64,000 bases of DNA from Deltaproteobacteria bacterium (GTDB lineage: Bacteria > Desulfobacterota > Desulfarculia > JACQYL01): positions 1 to 64,000 of the forward strand of contig JACQYL010000062.1 of NCBI GenBank assembly GCA_016208165.1, in the 5' to 3' direction. The notes under the pieces are model-generated. The model had not been told where the DNA came from. It worked only from the letters and a program-made list of their open reading frames with translations, and did no database searches. Position numbers and translations under genes: made by a program. This document shows, in pieces, positions 1 through 8,768 of this stretch; the first letter of the stretch is position 1, and every line of letters begins with the position of its first letter.

Positions 1-144
1 TTTTACGGCGGAACCAGACACAGCTTCACCAATGCCGGGGCCGACGCGTTCGGAATGGAAGCATTGAAATACGACCCTAAGGCGGATCGCCGATCATGGG
101 GGCACATGAAGCAGTTTTTCGAAGAGATTTTCGAAACGCCGTGA
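1..144 (+). CDS. dienelactone hydrolase-like protein, C-terminal end only
   Basis: The first 47 codons of the window are open from base 1 and end at TGA 142-144; the 5' part lies outside. The translated tail contains GGTRHSFTNAGAD, which matches the region of the alpha/beta-hydrolase dienelactone hydrolase family that carries the catalytic His (usually H-x-F/H-x-N). It is followed by a residue pattern ending in a W..M..FFEEIF helix, the usual last helix of that fold. Such enzymes hydrolyse cyclic esters or related carboxylic esters in the cytoplasm, but substrate cannot be judged from a C-terminal fragment. The nucleophile (Cys or Ser) is off the window. Assignment rests on the HSFTN motif only. 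Confidence 0.6.
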   Translation, partial: FYGGTRHSFTNAGADAFGMEALKYDPKADRRSWGHMKQFFEEIFETP

Positions 145-326
145 AACGGGGTGATTGAATTCCGGGAGCATCGTTCCTCTTACCCTCGTGCTTTGACTTT
201 TCGTGCAGGCGGTTACCTGAAAAAATAGGGTATTCGCCTGATTCCTTTAACGGAAGATCCATGAGAACATTCGTATACTGCCCATGATCGAAAGTTCCCT
301 TTCCGGTAAAGGAGGAGTGATTACCG

Positions 327-1382
327 ATGATATGCGGCACGATGAGGCACGGGATCGGAAAAGCGGACATCTGTGAAAGCGTCGGCGTCGGCTCTGCGCA
401 TGCGTCTTTCAGCGATGGTTCGGATACGGGAAAAAGGATGTTCGAAGTGGGAGCGGCCCTTCTGGCCGCCCTCTCGCCTTACCAACGATCGAAAACCCTT
501 TTGCCCGCCGCCAGCGAAGAGCGAACGCACTGGGACTACCGGCCGGGTCAAAGGATCGGTCTTCCACTCAAAGAAATGGAGAGCAGCCAGCAGAAGCGGG
601 CGCTCTCGCTGCTCGCAAGCGGCATGAGCCGCGACGGCTACCGGAAAGCGCTCGCCATCATGAGTCACGAGAAGCTGCTGGGTGAAGTGGAAGGCGCAAC
701 TGGTTATCATGTCCGTGACCCCGATCTGTACTTCGTAGTTTTCTTCGGAGAGCCTTCCCTTGAATCCCCCTGGGCATGGAGGATGGAAGGCCACCATGTC
801 TCGGTGAACTTTTTCGTCATGAACACCGGAGAGATCGCTCCCACACCGAATTTCCTGGGAGCGAATCCGGCACGGGTCTTCAATGGTCCGCTCGCGGGCC
901 TGCGAATACTCGCGGCTGAAGAAGACCTGGCCCGCGGACTGGTCAATTCCTTTGAGGGGAATCTTCGTGCACGGGCCCTGGTGGATACCGAAGCTCCGGC
1001 GGACATCATCACGGAATGGAAACCCCGAGTGAAACCGGATCTGCCCATAGGATTACCCCTGGCAGAGATGACCGCAGATCAACGGGAATCACTCATGAAC
1101 CTGGTGTGGCTGTACGTCACCCGATTGCCGGAGGATGTCGCGGATGTTCAGATGAACCGCATCGAAAAGGAAGGGCGCGGCCTCATTCATTTTGCATGGG
1201 CCGGATCCACCGCCCCCGGTGAGCCACACTATTACAGAATGCATGGCCCCCGTTTCCTTGTGGAATATGACAATACGCAAAATCACGCCAACCACATTCA
1301 CACGGTGTGGCGGGATCTCACCAACGATTGGGGCGACGATCTGCTGGAAACTCATTACGCTCGTTCTCACGTTACGAACTGA
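327..1382 (+). CDS. DUF3500 family protein
   Basis: A 351-residue protein preceded by a strong ribosome site (AAAGGAGGAG, about 10 bases before the ATG). It shows the features of the DUF3500 family: an early W-x-Y-x-P-G-x-R-x-G-L-P-L motif around residue 70, a repeat of the same GLPLxEM...Q motif near residue 241, and the central segment with WAWRMEGHHVSVNF (about residues 149-163) and the late HYYRMHGPRFLVEYDNTQN and HIHTVWRDL segments. The clustered His residues (GHH, NHANHIH) could bind a metal, which is an inference; the family has no established reaction. No signal peptide is evident. It stands alone between a hydrolase and a decayed toxin-antitoxin-like pair. Confidence 0.8.
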   Translation: MICGTMRHGIGKADICESVGVGSAHASFSDGSDTGKRMFEVGAALLAALSPYQRSKTLLPAASEERTHWDYRPGQRIGLPLKEMESSQQKRALSLLASGMSRDGYRKALAIMSHEKLLGEVEGATGYHVRDPDLYFVVFFGEPSLESPWAWRMEGHHVSVNFFVMNTGEIAPTPNFLGANPARVFNGPLAGLRILAAEEDLARGLVNSFEGNLRARALVDTEAPADIITEWKPRVKPDLPIGLPLAEMTADQRESLMNLVWLYVTRLPEDVADVQMNRIEKEGRGLIHFAWAGSTAPGEPHYYRMHGPRFLVEYDNTQNHANHIHTVWRDLTNDWGDDLLETHYARSHVTN

Positions 1383-1502
1383 CTATATGTATCCGTCTAC
1401 GGGATGCTTGGAGAATCCCAGTCGAGAGGAGTTCTTCAAGCATCTCATCCGAATTTTCAGGATGGCGGCCGGACAGGGAGATCAGATCCGAGGAGTTCAT
1501 CT

Positions 1503-1786
1503 ATGTCGGAATTCACGATAAAGCGTCTTACTGAGGATTCGGTGGAACTCCGATTGGTCGGTCCGGTGAAAGAGGCGCGGGCGGTGCGCGACTTCGCGGA
1601 GAAGAACGGATTCGTCTCCGGGGTGCGCGTCATAGACAAGGATTGACTCAGATCCAACTTGCCGCGTTGACCGGGATTCCGCAAAGGCACATTTCGGAGA
1701 TGGAGAACGGCAAGCGCTCCATCGGCAAAGCGCGCGCCAGAACCCTGGGGAAGGCATTGAACCTGAGTTATCGGGTGTTGTTGTAG
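1503..1786 (+). pseudogene. XRE-family antitoxin-like gene, internally deleted and frameshifted
   Basis: Two halves of one gene lie in different frames. The first (1503-1646) begins MSEFTIKRLTEDSVELRL and ends in TGA after VIDKD. The second, in another frame from about 1644 to TAG 1784-1786, encodes LTQIQLAALTGIPQRHISEM and continues with ENGKRSIGK, which is an unmistakable helix-turn-helix of the Cro/CI type with its C-terminal helix. In intact relatives roughly 20-40 residues link these halves, so the join near 1644 looks like a deletion that also changed frame. The product would be a DNA-binding antitoxin or regulator. The next gene on the other strand is a MNT-type nucleotidyltransferase. 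Confidence 0.6.
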
Positions 1787-1787
1787 C

Positions 1788-2093
1788 TCACTCCCCCGCA
1801 TACTGCACCACCGCGTCCTCCAGTACACGCCGGCGAAAATACCGGCTCAGGTCCTCCGGCGTGCGAAGATCGACTTTTCTCCCACCAAGCAAGACTGAAA
1901 GTTCGCGTTCCATGCGAGCTATTCCGAAAAGGCCGGGTGTGTGATCCGGTTCGAACTCGACCAGCAGATCGATGTCGCTGTCGTTTCGGAAATCGGATCG
2001 AAGCGCCGAGCCGAAGACGGCCAGCCGCCGAATATGATGCTCTCGGCAAAACGAGGCGATCGGTTCTTTGGGGATGTAAAAATCAGTCTTCAT
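1788..2093 (-). CDS. MNT-type minimal nucleotidyltransferase
   Basis: A protein of 101 residues if translation starts at the ATG at 2093 ([15 protein letters not shown]); the reading frame is open further upstream but that part has no family resemblance. It carries the nucleotidyltransferase active-site signature [20 protein letters not shown]: a GS-x(2)-R motif followed by the two metal-binding aspartates D-I-D, with a third acidic position expected at [10 protein letters not shown]. Proteins of this size are single-domain transferases, often paired with HEPN proteins as MntA antitoxins that AMPylate the partner. No HEPN gene is adjacent here, so the pairing is not supported. No convincing ribosome site precedes 2093. 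Confidence 0.75.
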   Translation of the reverse strand: MKTDFYIPKEPIASFCREHHIRRLAVFGSALRSDFRNDSDIDLLVEFEPDHTPGLFGIARMERELSVLLGGRKVDLRTPEDLSRYFRRRVLEDAVVQYAGE

Positions 2094-2478
2094 TGATTGT
2101 GCCGGCTGATCAACTTCTTTCCTATTCCGTTGTGATGAAACGGCGCTCTGCTTCAGGAGCATCAATAATTTCCAGAATAGCATAAATAGTATTTCGTCGC
2201 AAAATCGCTAAAATATCTGTTAACGCACGGTGCGCTATCCCATCATTAAAGAGAGGAGGGCAGCCTCTTGTCTTTCATGCTCGGACAGCCGGTCAACCGA
2301 GCCGTCCGTTCACCGACTCGCCGTCGTGCGGGCCTTCTCCCCCCCTGTAAACTCGGGGTCCACGGCAGCGGTCGAGGGAGAAGAACCCTCATCCCGGCCG
2401 TCTCTCAGAGGGAGAAGGAGTCCGATCCCGGACTCTCGGGCGGACGGATTCGGTTGTTCGACACGGGCGCCCCCTCGT
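2094..2478. other. intergenic region without a recognised gene
   Basis: About 385 bases between the nucleotidyltransferase start and the rsmA stop. The first 150 bases are AT-rich (with TAAATAGTATTTCG and similar) and probably hold the promoter of the minus-strand nucleotidyltransferase. The rest is GC-rich. Reading frames through it have no family resemblance, and I see no tRNA, CRISPR or convincing terminator. Confidence 0.4.
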
Positions 2479-3330
2479 TTAATAGTTCAGCTGGTCGAAG
2501 GATGCGGTGAGGGCGACGAACGCGTCGATATCGAGGGATTCGGCCCGGACGCGTCCGTCGATGCCGGCCTGATCGAGGGCTCTCGCGATCCTGTCGGGGT
2601 GGGGTGATAGATACGGGCTGTTCATCAGGGCGTTCTTGATCATTTTTCTGCGGCTGCTGAAGGCGCCTTTTACTACGTGTTTGAACAGGGGCTCGTTGCC
2701 GCTTCTGCTCGGGTGGGGCCGGCGGAAATCCAGCTGAATCACGGTCGAGTAGACCTTGGGTTTAGGGTAAAAGGCCTCCGGTGGAATGGTCAACAGGCGT
2801 TTCGGCGTGGCATGGTATTGCATGAGCACGCTCAGTACGCCATAGGACTTGGTATTGGGATCGGCCAGCACGCGATCCGCCACCTCCTGCTGCACCATTA
2901 ATGTGGCGTTACGGATCAGAGGTGCGGATTCGATCAGTTTGTACAGAATGGGAGCGGACAGATTATAGGGTATGTTCCCCATCAGGATCAGCCCCTCGGA
3001 ATCCGACGCAAGAAGGTCCTGCAGATTCAGTTTCAGGAAATCCTTTTGAACCAGGGACAGATTGGACACCCGGGACAGGCGATCTTCGAGGTATTGAATC
3101 AGGTCCCGGTCGATCTCGACGGCGGTAACGAAGCGGACCCGCTCACAGAGGCAGGCGGTGAGGGCGCCCTTTCCGGGTCCGATCTCGATGACATGGTCTT
3201 CCGGTCCGACGCCACTGCGATCGACAATGGAGCGTATGATACTTCCATCCCTGAGGAAGTGCTGGCCCCACCGTTTCCGTGGCCTGTGCAGCATGGCGGG
3301 CGCCGGTTTGCATGGGTCTGTCGACGTCAT
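2479..3330 (-). CDS. rsmA: 16S rRNA (adenine1518-N6/adenine1519-N6)-dimethyltransferase RsmA
   Basis: A 283-residue protein when started at the ATG at 3330; an in-frame TTG 15 bases upstream is the alternative. It dimethylates two adjacent adenines in the 3' hairpin of 16S rRNA during small-subunit maturation. The N-terminal KRWGQHFLRDGS segment is diagnostic for the KsgA/Dim1 family. The SAM-binding motif I is seen as VIEIGPGKGALT, and the catalytic motif IV as NIPYNLSAPIL. The C-terminal FSSRRKMIKNAL segment also fits. Length matches the family. It is the last gene of the minus-strand group fbp-tsaD-rsmA, about 115 bases after the tsaD stop, a common pairing with tsaD. Confidence 0.96.
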   Translation of the reverse strand: MTSTDPCKPAPAMLHRPRKRWGQHFLRDGSIIRSIVDRSGVGPEDHVIEIGPGKGALTACLCERVRFVTAVEIDRDLIQYLEDRLSRVSNLSLVQKDFLKLNLQDLLASDSEGLILMGNIPYNLSAPILYKLIESAPLIRNATLMVQQEVADRVLADPNTKSYGVLSVLMQYHATPKRLLTIPPEAFYPKPKVYSTVIQLDFRRPHPSRSGNEPLFKHVVKGAFSSRRKMIKNALMNSPYLSPHPDRIARALDQAGIDGRVRAESLDIDAFVALTASFDQLNY

Positions 3331-3447
3331 TTCAGTCCCGTTCAAGGAGTTTCCAGAGAGCCGGAGTCGAAACCGGAATCCTGCGCCTCCCGCGGGATGA
3401 CGGAGGCTGAAAAGGTTTTGGAAGGGGGGACCCGTGAATGATCCGCA

Positions 3448-4399
3448 TCAAAGGCGCCCCACGGCGCCCCGCGAAGGCATACGCGAATAGGCGTCCATGT
3501 CCAGGTCGGAACGTACGCCCCGGCTCAGGAGATGAAATCCCATGGCCGCAACGCCCGCGGCGTTGTCCGTGCACAGTTTCATCTCGGGGATGAACAACCG
3601 GATTCCGGCTTCCCGCGTGGCGGTTTGGATCTTCTGTCGAAGACGGCTGTTTGCGGCTACGCCGCCGGCCAGGACCAGGGACCCGGTTCGGTTCATCTCA
3701 GCCGCGCGGAGGGATTTGCCCACCAGAACATCCACCACCGCTTCCTGAAACGAGGCCACGAGGTCCGCGGTGCGGCGATCCGCATCCGGACCGTCCAGGG
3801 GATGTTTGTTGAGATGAGTGATGACCGCCGTCTTGAGCCCGCTGAAACTGAAGTCCAGGCTGTCCGCGTCCATCATGGCCCTGGGAAAGGCGATGGCCTC
3901 CGGGTCGCCCCCCCGGGCCATATGATCGATAATGATGCCGCCCGGGTAGCCCAGACCGAGCAATTTAGCCGTCTTATCAAAAGCTTCGCCCGCGGCGTCG
4001 TCCCGGGTCTGGCGCAACAGCATAAAATCGAGGTAGTCCTTGACCAGATACAGGTTGGTGTGCCCGCCGGATACGACCAGGGCCGTAAAAGGGAATGACG
4101 GCGGTTCGTTCGAAAGAAAGTTCACGATGACATGCGCTTCTAGTTGTTACTCCGGGCCCCTGGGTGACGGCGATGCCGTGCAGGTCTCTCAGTTCGACTC
4201 CCGCCCGTTCCAGAGCCCGATCCAACACGGGCACGATGGCCTTTATGTGGGCCCGGGACGCCAGTTCAGGAACCACGCCGCCGTAAGCGGAGTGGATCTC
4301 GTCCTGGCTTGAAACCACGCCGGACAGGACGCGTCCGCCGTCTTCCACCACGGCCGCCGCCGTTTCGTCACATGACGTTTCTATACCCAGTATCAACAT
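3448..4399 (-). pseudogene. tsaD: tRNA N6-adenosine threonylcarbamoyltransferase TsaD, broken by an internal deletion
   Basis: TsaD transfers threonylcarbamoyl to A37 of ANN-decoding tRNAs. The N-terminal half starts at 4399 with [20 protein letters not shown] and runs to VTQGPGV near 4147, then continues in a wrong frame. The C-terminal half resumes in another frame at EAHVIVNFL near 4143, followed by [14 protein letters not shown] and ending at 3448 with the conserved CTDNAAGVAAMG. Between GPGV and EAHV, intact TsaD has about 28-30 residues (a GSLLVG..FAK helix and the first His of the H-x-E-x-H metal motif), and these are missing. So the gene has lost roughly 85-90 bases and is out of frame. 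TsaD is normally essential, so a second copy or an assembly error must be considered. Confidence 0.85.
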
Positions 4400-4427
4400 A
4401 GGCTTTCAGGTCCGAGGAGCGGGAAGG

Positions 4428-5444
4428 TCAGCGTTTCCCTTGAACGAATTCTTCCGCTTCCAGTACGTCTAATTTGCTTCCGATGTAGATCGGCACCCGC
4501 TGGTGAATGCTTTGGGGCTCGAAGTCCAACAATCGGCCTTCCCCGGTGCTGGCGTAACCACCGGCCTGTTCCACTACAAAGGCCAATGGAGCGCATTCGT
4601 ACAGATATCTCAGCTTTCCGAAGGCCTTTTTGGGGTCTTTCGTGTCCGAAGGGTACATGAAAATACCGCCCTTGAGGAGATTCCGGTGAAAATCGGCCAC
4701 CAAAGAGCCAACGTACCGGGAAGAGTAGGCTTTTCCTATAGCGTTCTTGGTTCCCTTGAGATAATCGATGTACCCGCGAACGCCTTCGCTCCAATAATTC
4801 CAATTCCCTTCATTCACGCTGTATACCTTTGCCCGTTCGGGTGTCTGGATGTTCGGATGCGAGAGGAAGAATTCGCCCACACTGGGGTCCAACGTGAATC
4901 CGTTCGCTCCGTTGCCCGTGGTATAGACCAGCATGGTGCTGGAACCGTAAAGAAAGTAGCCGGCGGCCACCTGTTCGTTTCCCCTCTGGAGAAAGTCACT
5001 GGTCAGCGGAGCGTTACCATCAGAGCACTTCCGGATCACGGAGAAGATGGTCCCGATGCTGATGTTCACATCGATGTTGGACGAGCCGTCCAACGGATCG
5101 AACAAAAGGAGATAATCGCCCGTATCGAAGCGTTCTGGAATCTCCATGATGTCCGCCACTTCCTCGGAGGCCATGCCGCATAGGACGCCGCACCGTTCCA
5201 AACGCCTGCAAATCAGGTTGTTGGCGAATTGATCGAGTTTTTGAACTTCTTCACCCTGTATGTTTACGTCGCCCGTGTAACCCATGGATTCGGCGAGTCC
5301 GGCCTGATTGACTTCGCGGGAGATGATCTTGGCGGCTACGACAAGTTCATTGATCAGTTTGGTGAAAGCGCCTCTGGCTTCCGGTTTGAGTTTTTCCTGC
5401 TCGTGAATGTGTTGCGTTAGTGTCATTCCCCTCTGTGCGGGCAT
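4428..5444 (-). CDS. fbp: class I fructose-1,6-bisphosphatase
   Basis: A 338-residue protein from the ATG at 5444, which has AAAGGAGG ten bases upstream. It hydrolyses fructose 1,6-bisphosphate to fructose 6-phosphate in gluconeogenesis. Visible family features are the metal-site sequence LLFDPLDGSSNIDVN (about residues 114-128), MASEEVADI with the acidic metal ligand, the YVGSLVADFHRNLLKGGIF substrate-binding stretch, and the C-terminal APLAFVVEQAGG motif. Length matches the family. It is the first gene of the minus-strand run fbp-tsaD-rsmA; only 28 bases separate its stop from the tsaD start, which suggests cotranscription. A transketolase gene occurs at the other end of the window. Confidence 0.96.
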   Translation of the reverse strand: MPAQRGMTLTQHIHEQEKLKPEARGAFTKLINELVVAAKIISREVNQAGLAESMGYTGDVNIQGEEVQKLDQFANNLICRRLERCGVLCGMASEEVADIMEIPERFDTGDYLLLFDPLDGSSNIDVNISIGTIFSVIRKCSDGNAPLTSDFLQRGNEQVAAGYFLYGSSTMLVYTTGNGANGFTLDPSVGEFFLSHPNIQTPERAKVYSVNEGNWNYWSEGVRGYIDYLKGTKNAIGKAYSSRYVGSLVADFHRNLLKGGIFMYPSDTKDPKKAFGKLRYLYECAPLAFVVEQAGGYASTGEGRLLDFEPQSIHQRVPIYIGSKLDVLEAEEFVQGKR

Positions 5445-5755
5445 GGCCTGTCCTCCTTTCGTCCTCAAGGTTCCCACGAGAAATTTCGCGGGTGGGATTA
5501 TTCCAATAATAATCATCCTATCACAACAGGCGCACTTAAAAAAGAGGTCCTTCAGGGGAGGCGGAGCCGTGTTTTGCAGACGGATTCGAACCGTTTCTCA
5601 TCCGGGGCCGCTGGAACGCACCCGAAACCCGAGGGCCGCCCGGACTCGCTTCGGGTGTTTTTGCTTGACTCAACCTCACAACTTCTAGTAATTAAAAGAA
5701 AAATAAAAAATCGAGCCGGAGTTCGGCTCGAAATATTGGGAGTGTCTCGAAGCTC

Positions 5756-6076
5756 ATGGGTAGCATTGCCGCTAATTTTCTATTTGCCCTCGCCAAAGTG
5801 CTCGATACCGTGCTCTTTCTCTATATGATCATCGTCATAGCGCGTGCGGTTATTTCCTGGGTGAATCCGGACCCGTACAACCCCATTGTGCGCTTTCTCC
5901 ATGCGGCCACGGAACCGGTGTTGTATCGCATACGAAGATGGCTGCCGTTCAATTTGGGAGTGATCGATATTTCTCCCATCATTGTGTTTTTGATCATCAT
6001 ATTCCTTCAACATTTTGTAGTTTCCTCGCTTATGGCTCTGGCCGTTCAGATGGGGCAAGGGCCGGTGATTCAGTGA
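5756..6076 (+). CDS. YggT family integral membrane protein
   Basis: A 106-residue protein made of two long hydrophobic segments (about residues 8-30 and 68-98) joined by a loop with the typical YggT sequence ISWVNPDPYNPIVRFLHAATEPVLYRIRR, written here in part: ISWVNPDPYNP and ATEPVLYRIRR. YggT proteins sit in the inner membrane and have been linked to cell division and osmotic tolerance; their molecular activity is not settled. The ribosome site is weak (GGGAGTG about 12 bases upstream). It is followed 19 bases later by a DivIVA gene, the usual order of the yggT-divIVA pair near division and yggS/DUF167 genes. Confidence 0.88.
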   Translation: MGSIAANFLFALAKVLDTVLFLYMIIVIARAVISWVNPDPYNPIVRFLHAATEPVLYRIRRWLPFNLGVIDISPIIVFLIIIFLQHFVVSSLMALAVQMGQGPVIQ

Positions 6077-6095
6077 GCAGAGTGGGGAGGACACG

Positions 6096-6599
6096 ATGAG
6101 AGACATCACTCCTGAAGTGGTCCGAAGTCATAGATTCAGGACGCGATTCCGCGGCTTCGACGTGAAAGAAGTGCGGACCCTCGTTGAAGAGGTCTGTGAC
6201 GAAATGGACCGATTGTTCGTGGAGAACAGGGACCTGCACACCCAATGGGCGGAGAAGAATAAGAAACTGGAAGAGATTTCGGAGCACAATCGGAAGCTGA
6301 ATGCGACTCTGTCCGAAATGAGGGAGACCGCCAAGTCCGTGGAGGAACGAGCCCAAAACCACGCGGACCTCATCATTTCCAAAGCCGAGCTTACCGCAGA
6401 AAAAATACTGAACAATGCGCACATGCGAGTGGCCCAGCTCCACGACGATCTGGCGGAACTCAAGAGGCAGAGAACCCATTTCGAGGTGAAGTTGAGATCG
6501 TTTATAGAGGCGCACCTCAAATTTCTGGATATGGAGAAAGAGAGTCATCGCCAGGCCGACGAACTGGACGGCAAGCTCCGGTTCTTGAATAAAGGATAG
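6096..6599 (+). CDS. DivIVA domain protein
   Basis: A 167-residue protein with GGGGAGGAC just upstream of the ATG. The N-terminus, ITPEVVRSHRFRTRFRGFDV with KEVRTLVEEV, is the membrane-curvature-binding DivIVA lipid-binding domain. After it the protein is almost wholly coiled coil (about residues 30-165), rich in E, K, L and R with a single long heptad run. In Gram-negative relatives such proteins are cytoplasmic scaffolds at poles or septa and their partners are unknown. It is probably cotranscribed with the preceding yggT-like gene and the following 55-residue protein. Confidence 0.9.
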   Translation: MRDITPEVVRSHRFRTRFRGFDVKEVRTLVEEVCDEMDRLFVENRDLHTQWAEKNKKLEEISEHNRKLNATLSEMRETAKSVEERAQNHADLIISKAELTAEKILNNAHMRVAQLHDDLAELKRQRTHFEVKLRSFIEAHLKFLDMEKESHRQADELDGKLRFLNKG

Positions 6600-6653
6600 T
6601 GGGGCGCCGGGTGTGGAAAACGACAGAGCCGTTTCGCGAGAGGAGATGGGCGA

Positions 6654-6821
6654 ATGTCCGATAAGCAGCTGGATGCCAGGTTGAAGTCGCTCGACGACGT
6701 CGTTGTTTCGCAGGTATATCTGGTGGAGGCGATGTTGTTGTTGCTGGAGGAAAAAGGGATCCTGACCACCAAAGAAGTAACGGAAAAGGTAGAAGAAATA
6801 AAGAAGAAGCGCTCGGCGTGA
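6654..6821 (+). CDS. small conserved-looking protein, 55 residues
   Basis: A short gene starting MSDKQLDARLKSLDDVVVSQ, preceded by AGAGGAGATGG eight bases before the ATG, and lying 54 bases after divIVA. It is acidic and amphipathic, with a central leucine-rich helix (VYLVEAMLLLLEEKGIL) and a basic C-terminus (EEIKKKRSA). It has no Cys, no signal peptide and no known motif. The LEEKGILTTKEV turn resembles the start of small helical regulatory or scaffold proteins, but I do not recognise a family. Its position between divIVA and a DUF167 gene suggests it belongs to the same transcription unit. Confidence 0.6.
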   Translation: MSDKQLDARLKSLDDVVVSQVYLVEAMLLLLEEKGILTTKEVTEKVEEIKKKRSA

Positions 6822-7012
6822 ATCCGGTGCGCGACCGGATGCCTGCCGTTTGTCCGCCTAGCCGATTCCCCGGAGGGCGTTCGGAGATGGAAAGAGAAGG
6901 AACATTTTTTCCAAGGGCCCTGTCCGCACGATCCCGCGGTGGGTGAGCGCCTCCAATAGAAGGACGGACCGAGAACCGGGATCCCCGGAATGTCGGCCCG
7001 CCTGCAGCCGGT

Positions 7013-7342
7013 ATGAAGCAAGACCCATCCTCATGTCTGTCCCCATCTCCGGAAGGAACTTCGGTCAAGCTAGTGGTCCATCCGAAGAGTTCGCGAAACT
7101 CGATCGACTCCATTCAAGGGAACGCACTGAAGATACATATTACGGCTCCGCCGGTCGAGGGTGCGGCCAATGAAGCCGTCGTTTCATTTCTTGCCAAGAC
7201 CTGGCGTATTCCCAAGAAGGACGTGAGCCTCGTCCAGGGACTCAAATCCAGGCACAAAGTGATCTTTCTACCCTATGATTTGGACCGGGTCGTGGAACTG
7301 ATCGAAAAGGCCCTGGACACCCCGCATCGCGGCAAGAGATGA
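7013..7342 (+). CDS. DUF167 (YggU) family protein
   Basis: A 109-residue protein containing the complete DUF167 fold from about residue 17: VKLVVHPKSSRNSI, then LKIHITAPPVEGAANEAVVSFLAK, then IPKKDVSLVQGLKSRHKVI. The APPVEGAANEA sequence is the family signature. The function is unknown; members are commonly encoded next to yggT and yggS. The first 15 residues are poorly conserved and rich in Ser and Pro, so translation could begin slightly later, but no better ATG exists before the domain. About 190 bases of non-coding sequence precede it. Confidence 0.9.
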   Translation: MKQDPSSCLSPSPEGTSVKLVVHPKSSRNSIDSIQGNALKIHITAPPVEGAANEAVVSFLAKTWRIPKKDVSLVQGLKSRHKVIFLPYDLDRVVELIEKALDTPHRGKR

Positions 7343-7487
7343 TGGCATCCGACACACTCGGCCGTGCGTGTCGGGATAGGCTCTCTCCGTTCGCCAATGC
7401 AACCTTCGCGCCGGTGACGCACCATCTCCTCCCGGAGGAGCGCCGGGACGAGGGCATGTCATGCTGCCATTCGGTATCGTATAAGGT

Positions 7488-8501
7488 ATGCCGATGATCG
7501 AGGCCTTCCTCGCCGGCGCTCTACTCCTCAAGCCGCGCCCTCATACTGTGCGTCTCATGGCTCCCCGCTTTCGACGCGGCTTACGCGCCACCAATAGGCT
7601 CTTCGGCGCGGCGACGCTCGTCATCCTGCTGCTTGCGACCGCCTTTGCGGATTCCGGTCCGTACGTCTCCCTGGAGACACCTCATTTCAAGATCAGATAC
7701 ACTCTCCCTGACCGTAAGACCGCTTTGTACCTGCAAAAGAGGGTCGAACGGGTCGCCACCGAGGTGACTGAAAAAACGGGACTTACGCCGCCCGAGATGA
7801 CGACCGTGTTGCTGGCTCCGGATTTGGGCGGTTTTCGCGATGCGGTTCCAGGTGAGAGCGCTGTTCCGTATTGGGCCGACGGACTTGCGGTCCCATCCTT
7901 GGATCTCATCGTGCTCAAGTCTCCAAAAATACTGCCCAACTCGGACCCTCTCGAGATCTTCATCCATGAATACGTTCATATCCTACTATCATATCATTCC
8001 GGAGGAGACGAGATACCAACCTGGCTCAACGAAGGTCTGGCCATGTACCTGTCCGGCGAGTGGGGCTGGTCGCGTTCGATCTATATGACACGAGCGGTGT
8101 TGTCGGGCAAAGTGATGCCCCTCCAGGAACTGGAGAGGGGCTTTCCGTCGGACGTCGAGAGAGCTCGAACCGCCTACGCGGAGAGCTACTATGTCATCGC
8201 GTTCTTGAGAGAAAACTTCGGAGTGAAAGGGCTGCACGTGTTCATCCGTTTCTATCAGAAGGGTTTCGGTTTTGGAAACGCACTTCACCGGGCCACTGGC
8301 CTGCGTTTCGAAGAACTGGAAAACAGGTGGGAACGCTTCCTCAAGTTGAGATTTTCCGTTCTTCCGCTTCTGACCAGTGGCGGCACCCTCTGGTTCGTCA
8401 TGGCCCTGCTTTTTCTGCTGGCGTATCGAAGAAAACGAAGACGCGCCCGCGCCCTTCTCGATGAGTGGGATAGGGAGGAGATGATGGAGAGGAGGGAATA
8501 G
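7488..8501 (+). CDS. membrane-anchored peptidase MA-like zinc metalloprotease
   Basis: A 337-residue protein. A hydrophobic segment (FGAATLVILLLATAFA, about residues 38-53) serves as signal peptide or anchor. The central domain carries FIHEYVHILLSYHSGG with the zinc motif H-E-x-x-H (about residues 160-164) and, 17 residues after the second His, WLNEGLAMYLSG with the third ligand Glu; this layout is that of the peptidase MA-like (gluzincin) family. A second hydrophobic segment (LWFVMALLFLLAY) near residue 305 is followed by a basic tail, so the C-terminus is likely cytoplasmic and the enzyme faces the periplasm. Start could also be the ATG at 7557. Substrate unknown. Confidence 0.82.
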   Translation: MPMIEAFLAGALLLKPRPHTVRLMAPRFRRGLRATNRLFGAATLVILLLATAFADSGPYVSLETPHFKIRYTLPDRKTALYLQKRVERVATEVTEKTGLTPPEMTTVLLAPDLGGFRDAVPGESAVPYWADGLAVPSLDLIVLKSPKILPNSDPLEIFIHEYVHILLSYHSGGDEIPTWLNEGLAMYLSGEWGWSRSIYMTRAVLSGKVMPLQELERGFPSDVERARTAYAESYYVIAFLRENFGVKGLHVFIRFYQKGFGFGNALHRATGLRFEELENRWERFLKLRFSVLPLLTSGGTLWFVMALLFLLAYRRKRRRARALLDEWDREEMMERRE

Positions 8502-8576
8502 CGTTTTCCTGAATCCTGCCCGTCCGCCGAACGTTTCTTCCCCCGGAATTAGGCTGATGAGAGCGCTGTTCAGGCC

Positions 8577-8768
8577 TTATTCATACAGCAGGCGGTAAGA
8601 TGGGTAGAACTCTTCTTCTGAGAACGGGACGTTGGTGTACCTGCTCTTGGCGATGGCGCAGTTGATGTTCAGAGCGCACCTGTTGATGCAAACGGCGTCT
8701 TGCTGGTCGAAATCTCCGAAACAGTTCAGCCTTCCTTCCATTTCATCTTCCGTAAGAAGCGGCAACAT
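8577..8768 (-). CDS. small cysteine-containing protein, 63 residues
   Basis: The ATG at 8768 has AAGGAGAA six bases upstream, and the gene overlaps the last 26 bases of the inositol monophosphatase gene, indicating translational coupling. The protein contains RLNCFGDFDQQDAVCINRCA followed by LNINCAIAK, a four-Cys pattern C-x(11)-C-x(3)-C-x(5)-C that could hold zinc or an iron-sulfur cluster. I recognise the general look (CFGDF...D.VC...C.L...CAI) from short proteins of sulfate-reducing bacteria, but no function is known. The ends on both sides (acidic MLPLLTEDEMEG and a Tyr-rich tail) are not informative. Confidence 0.65.
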   Translation of the reverse strand: MLPLLTEDEMEGRLNCFGDFDQQDAVCINRCALNINCAIAKSRYTNVPFSEEEFYPSYRLLYE

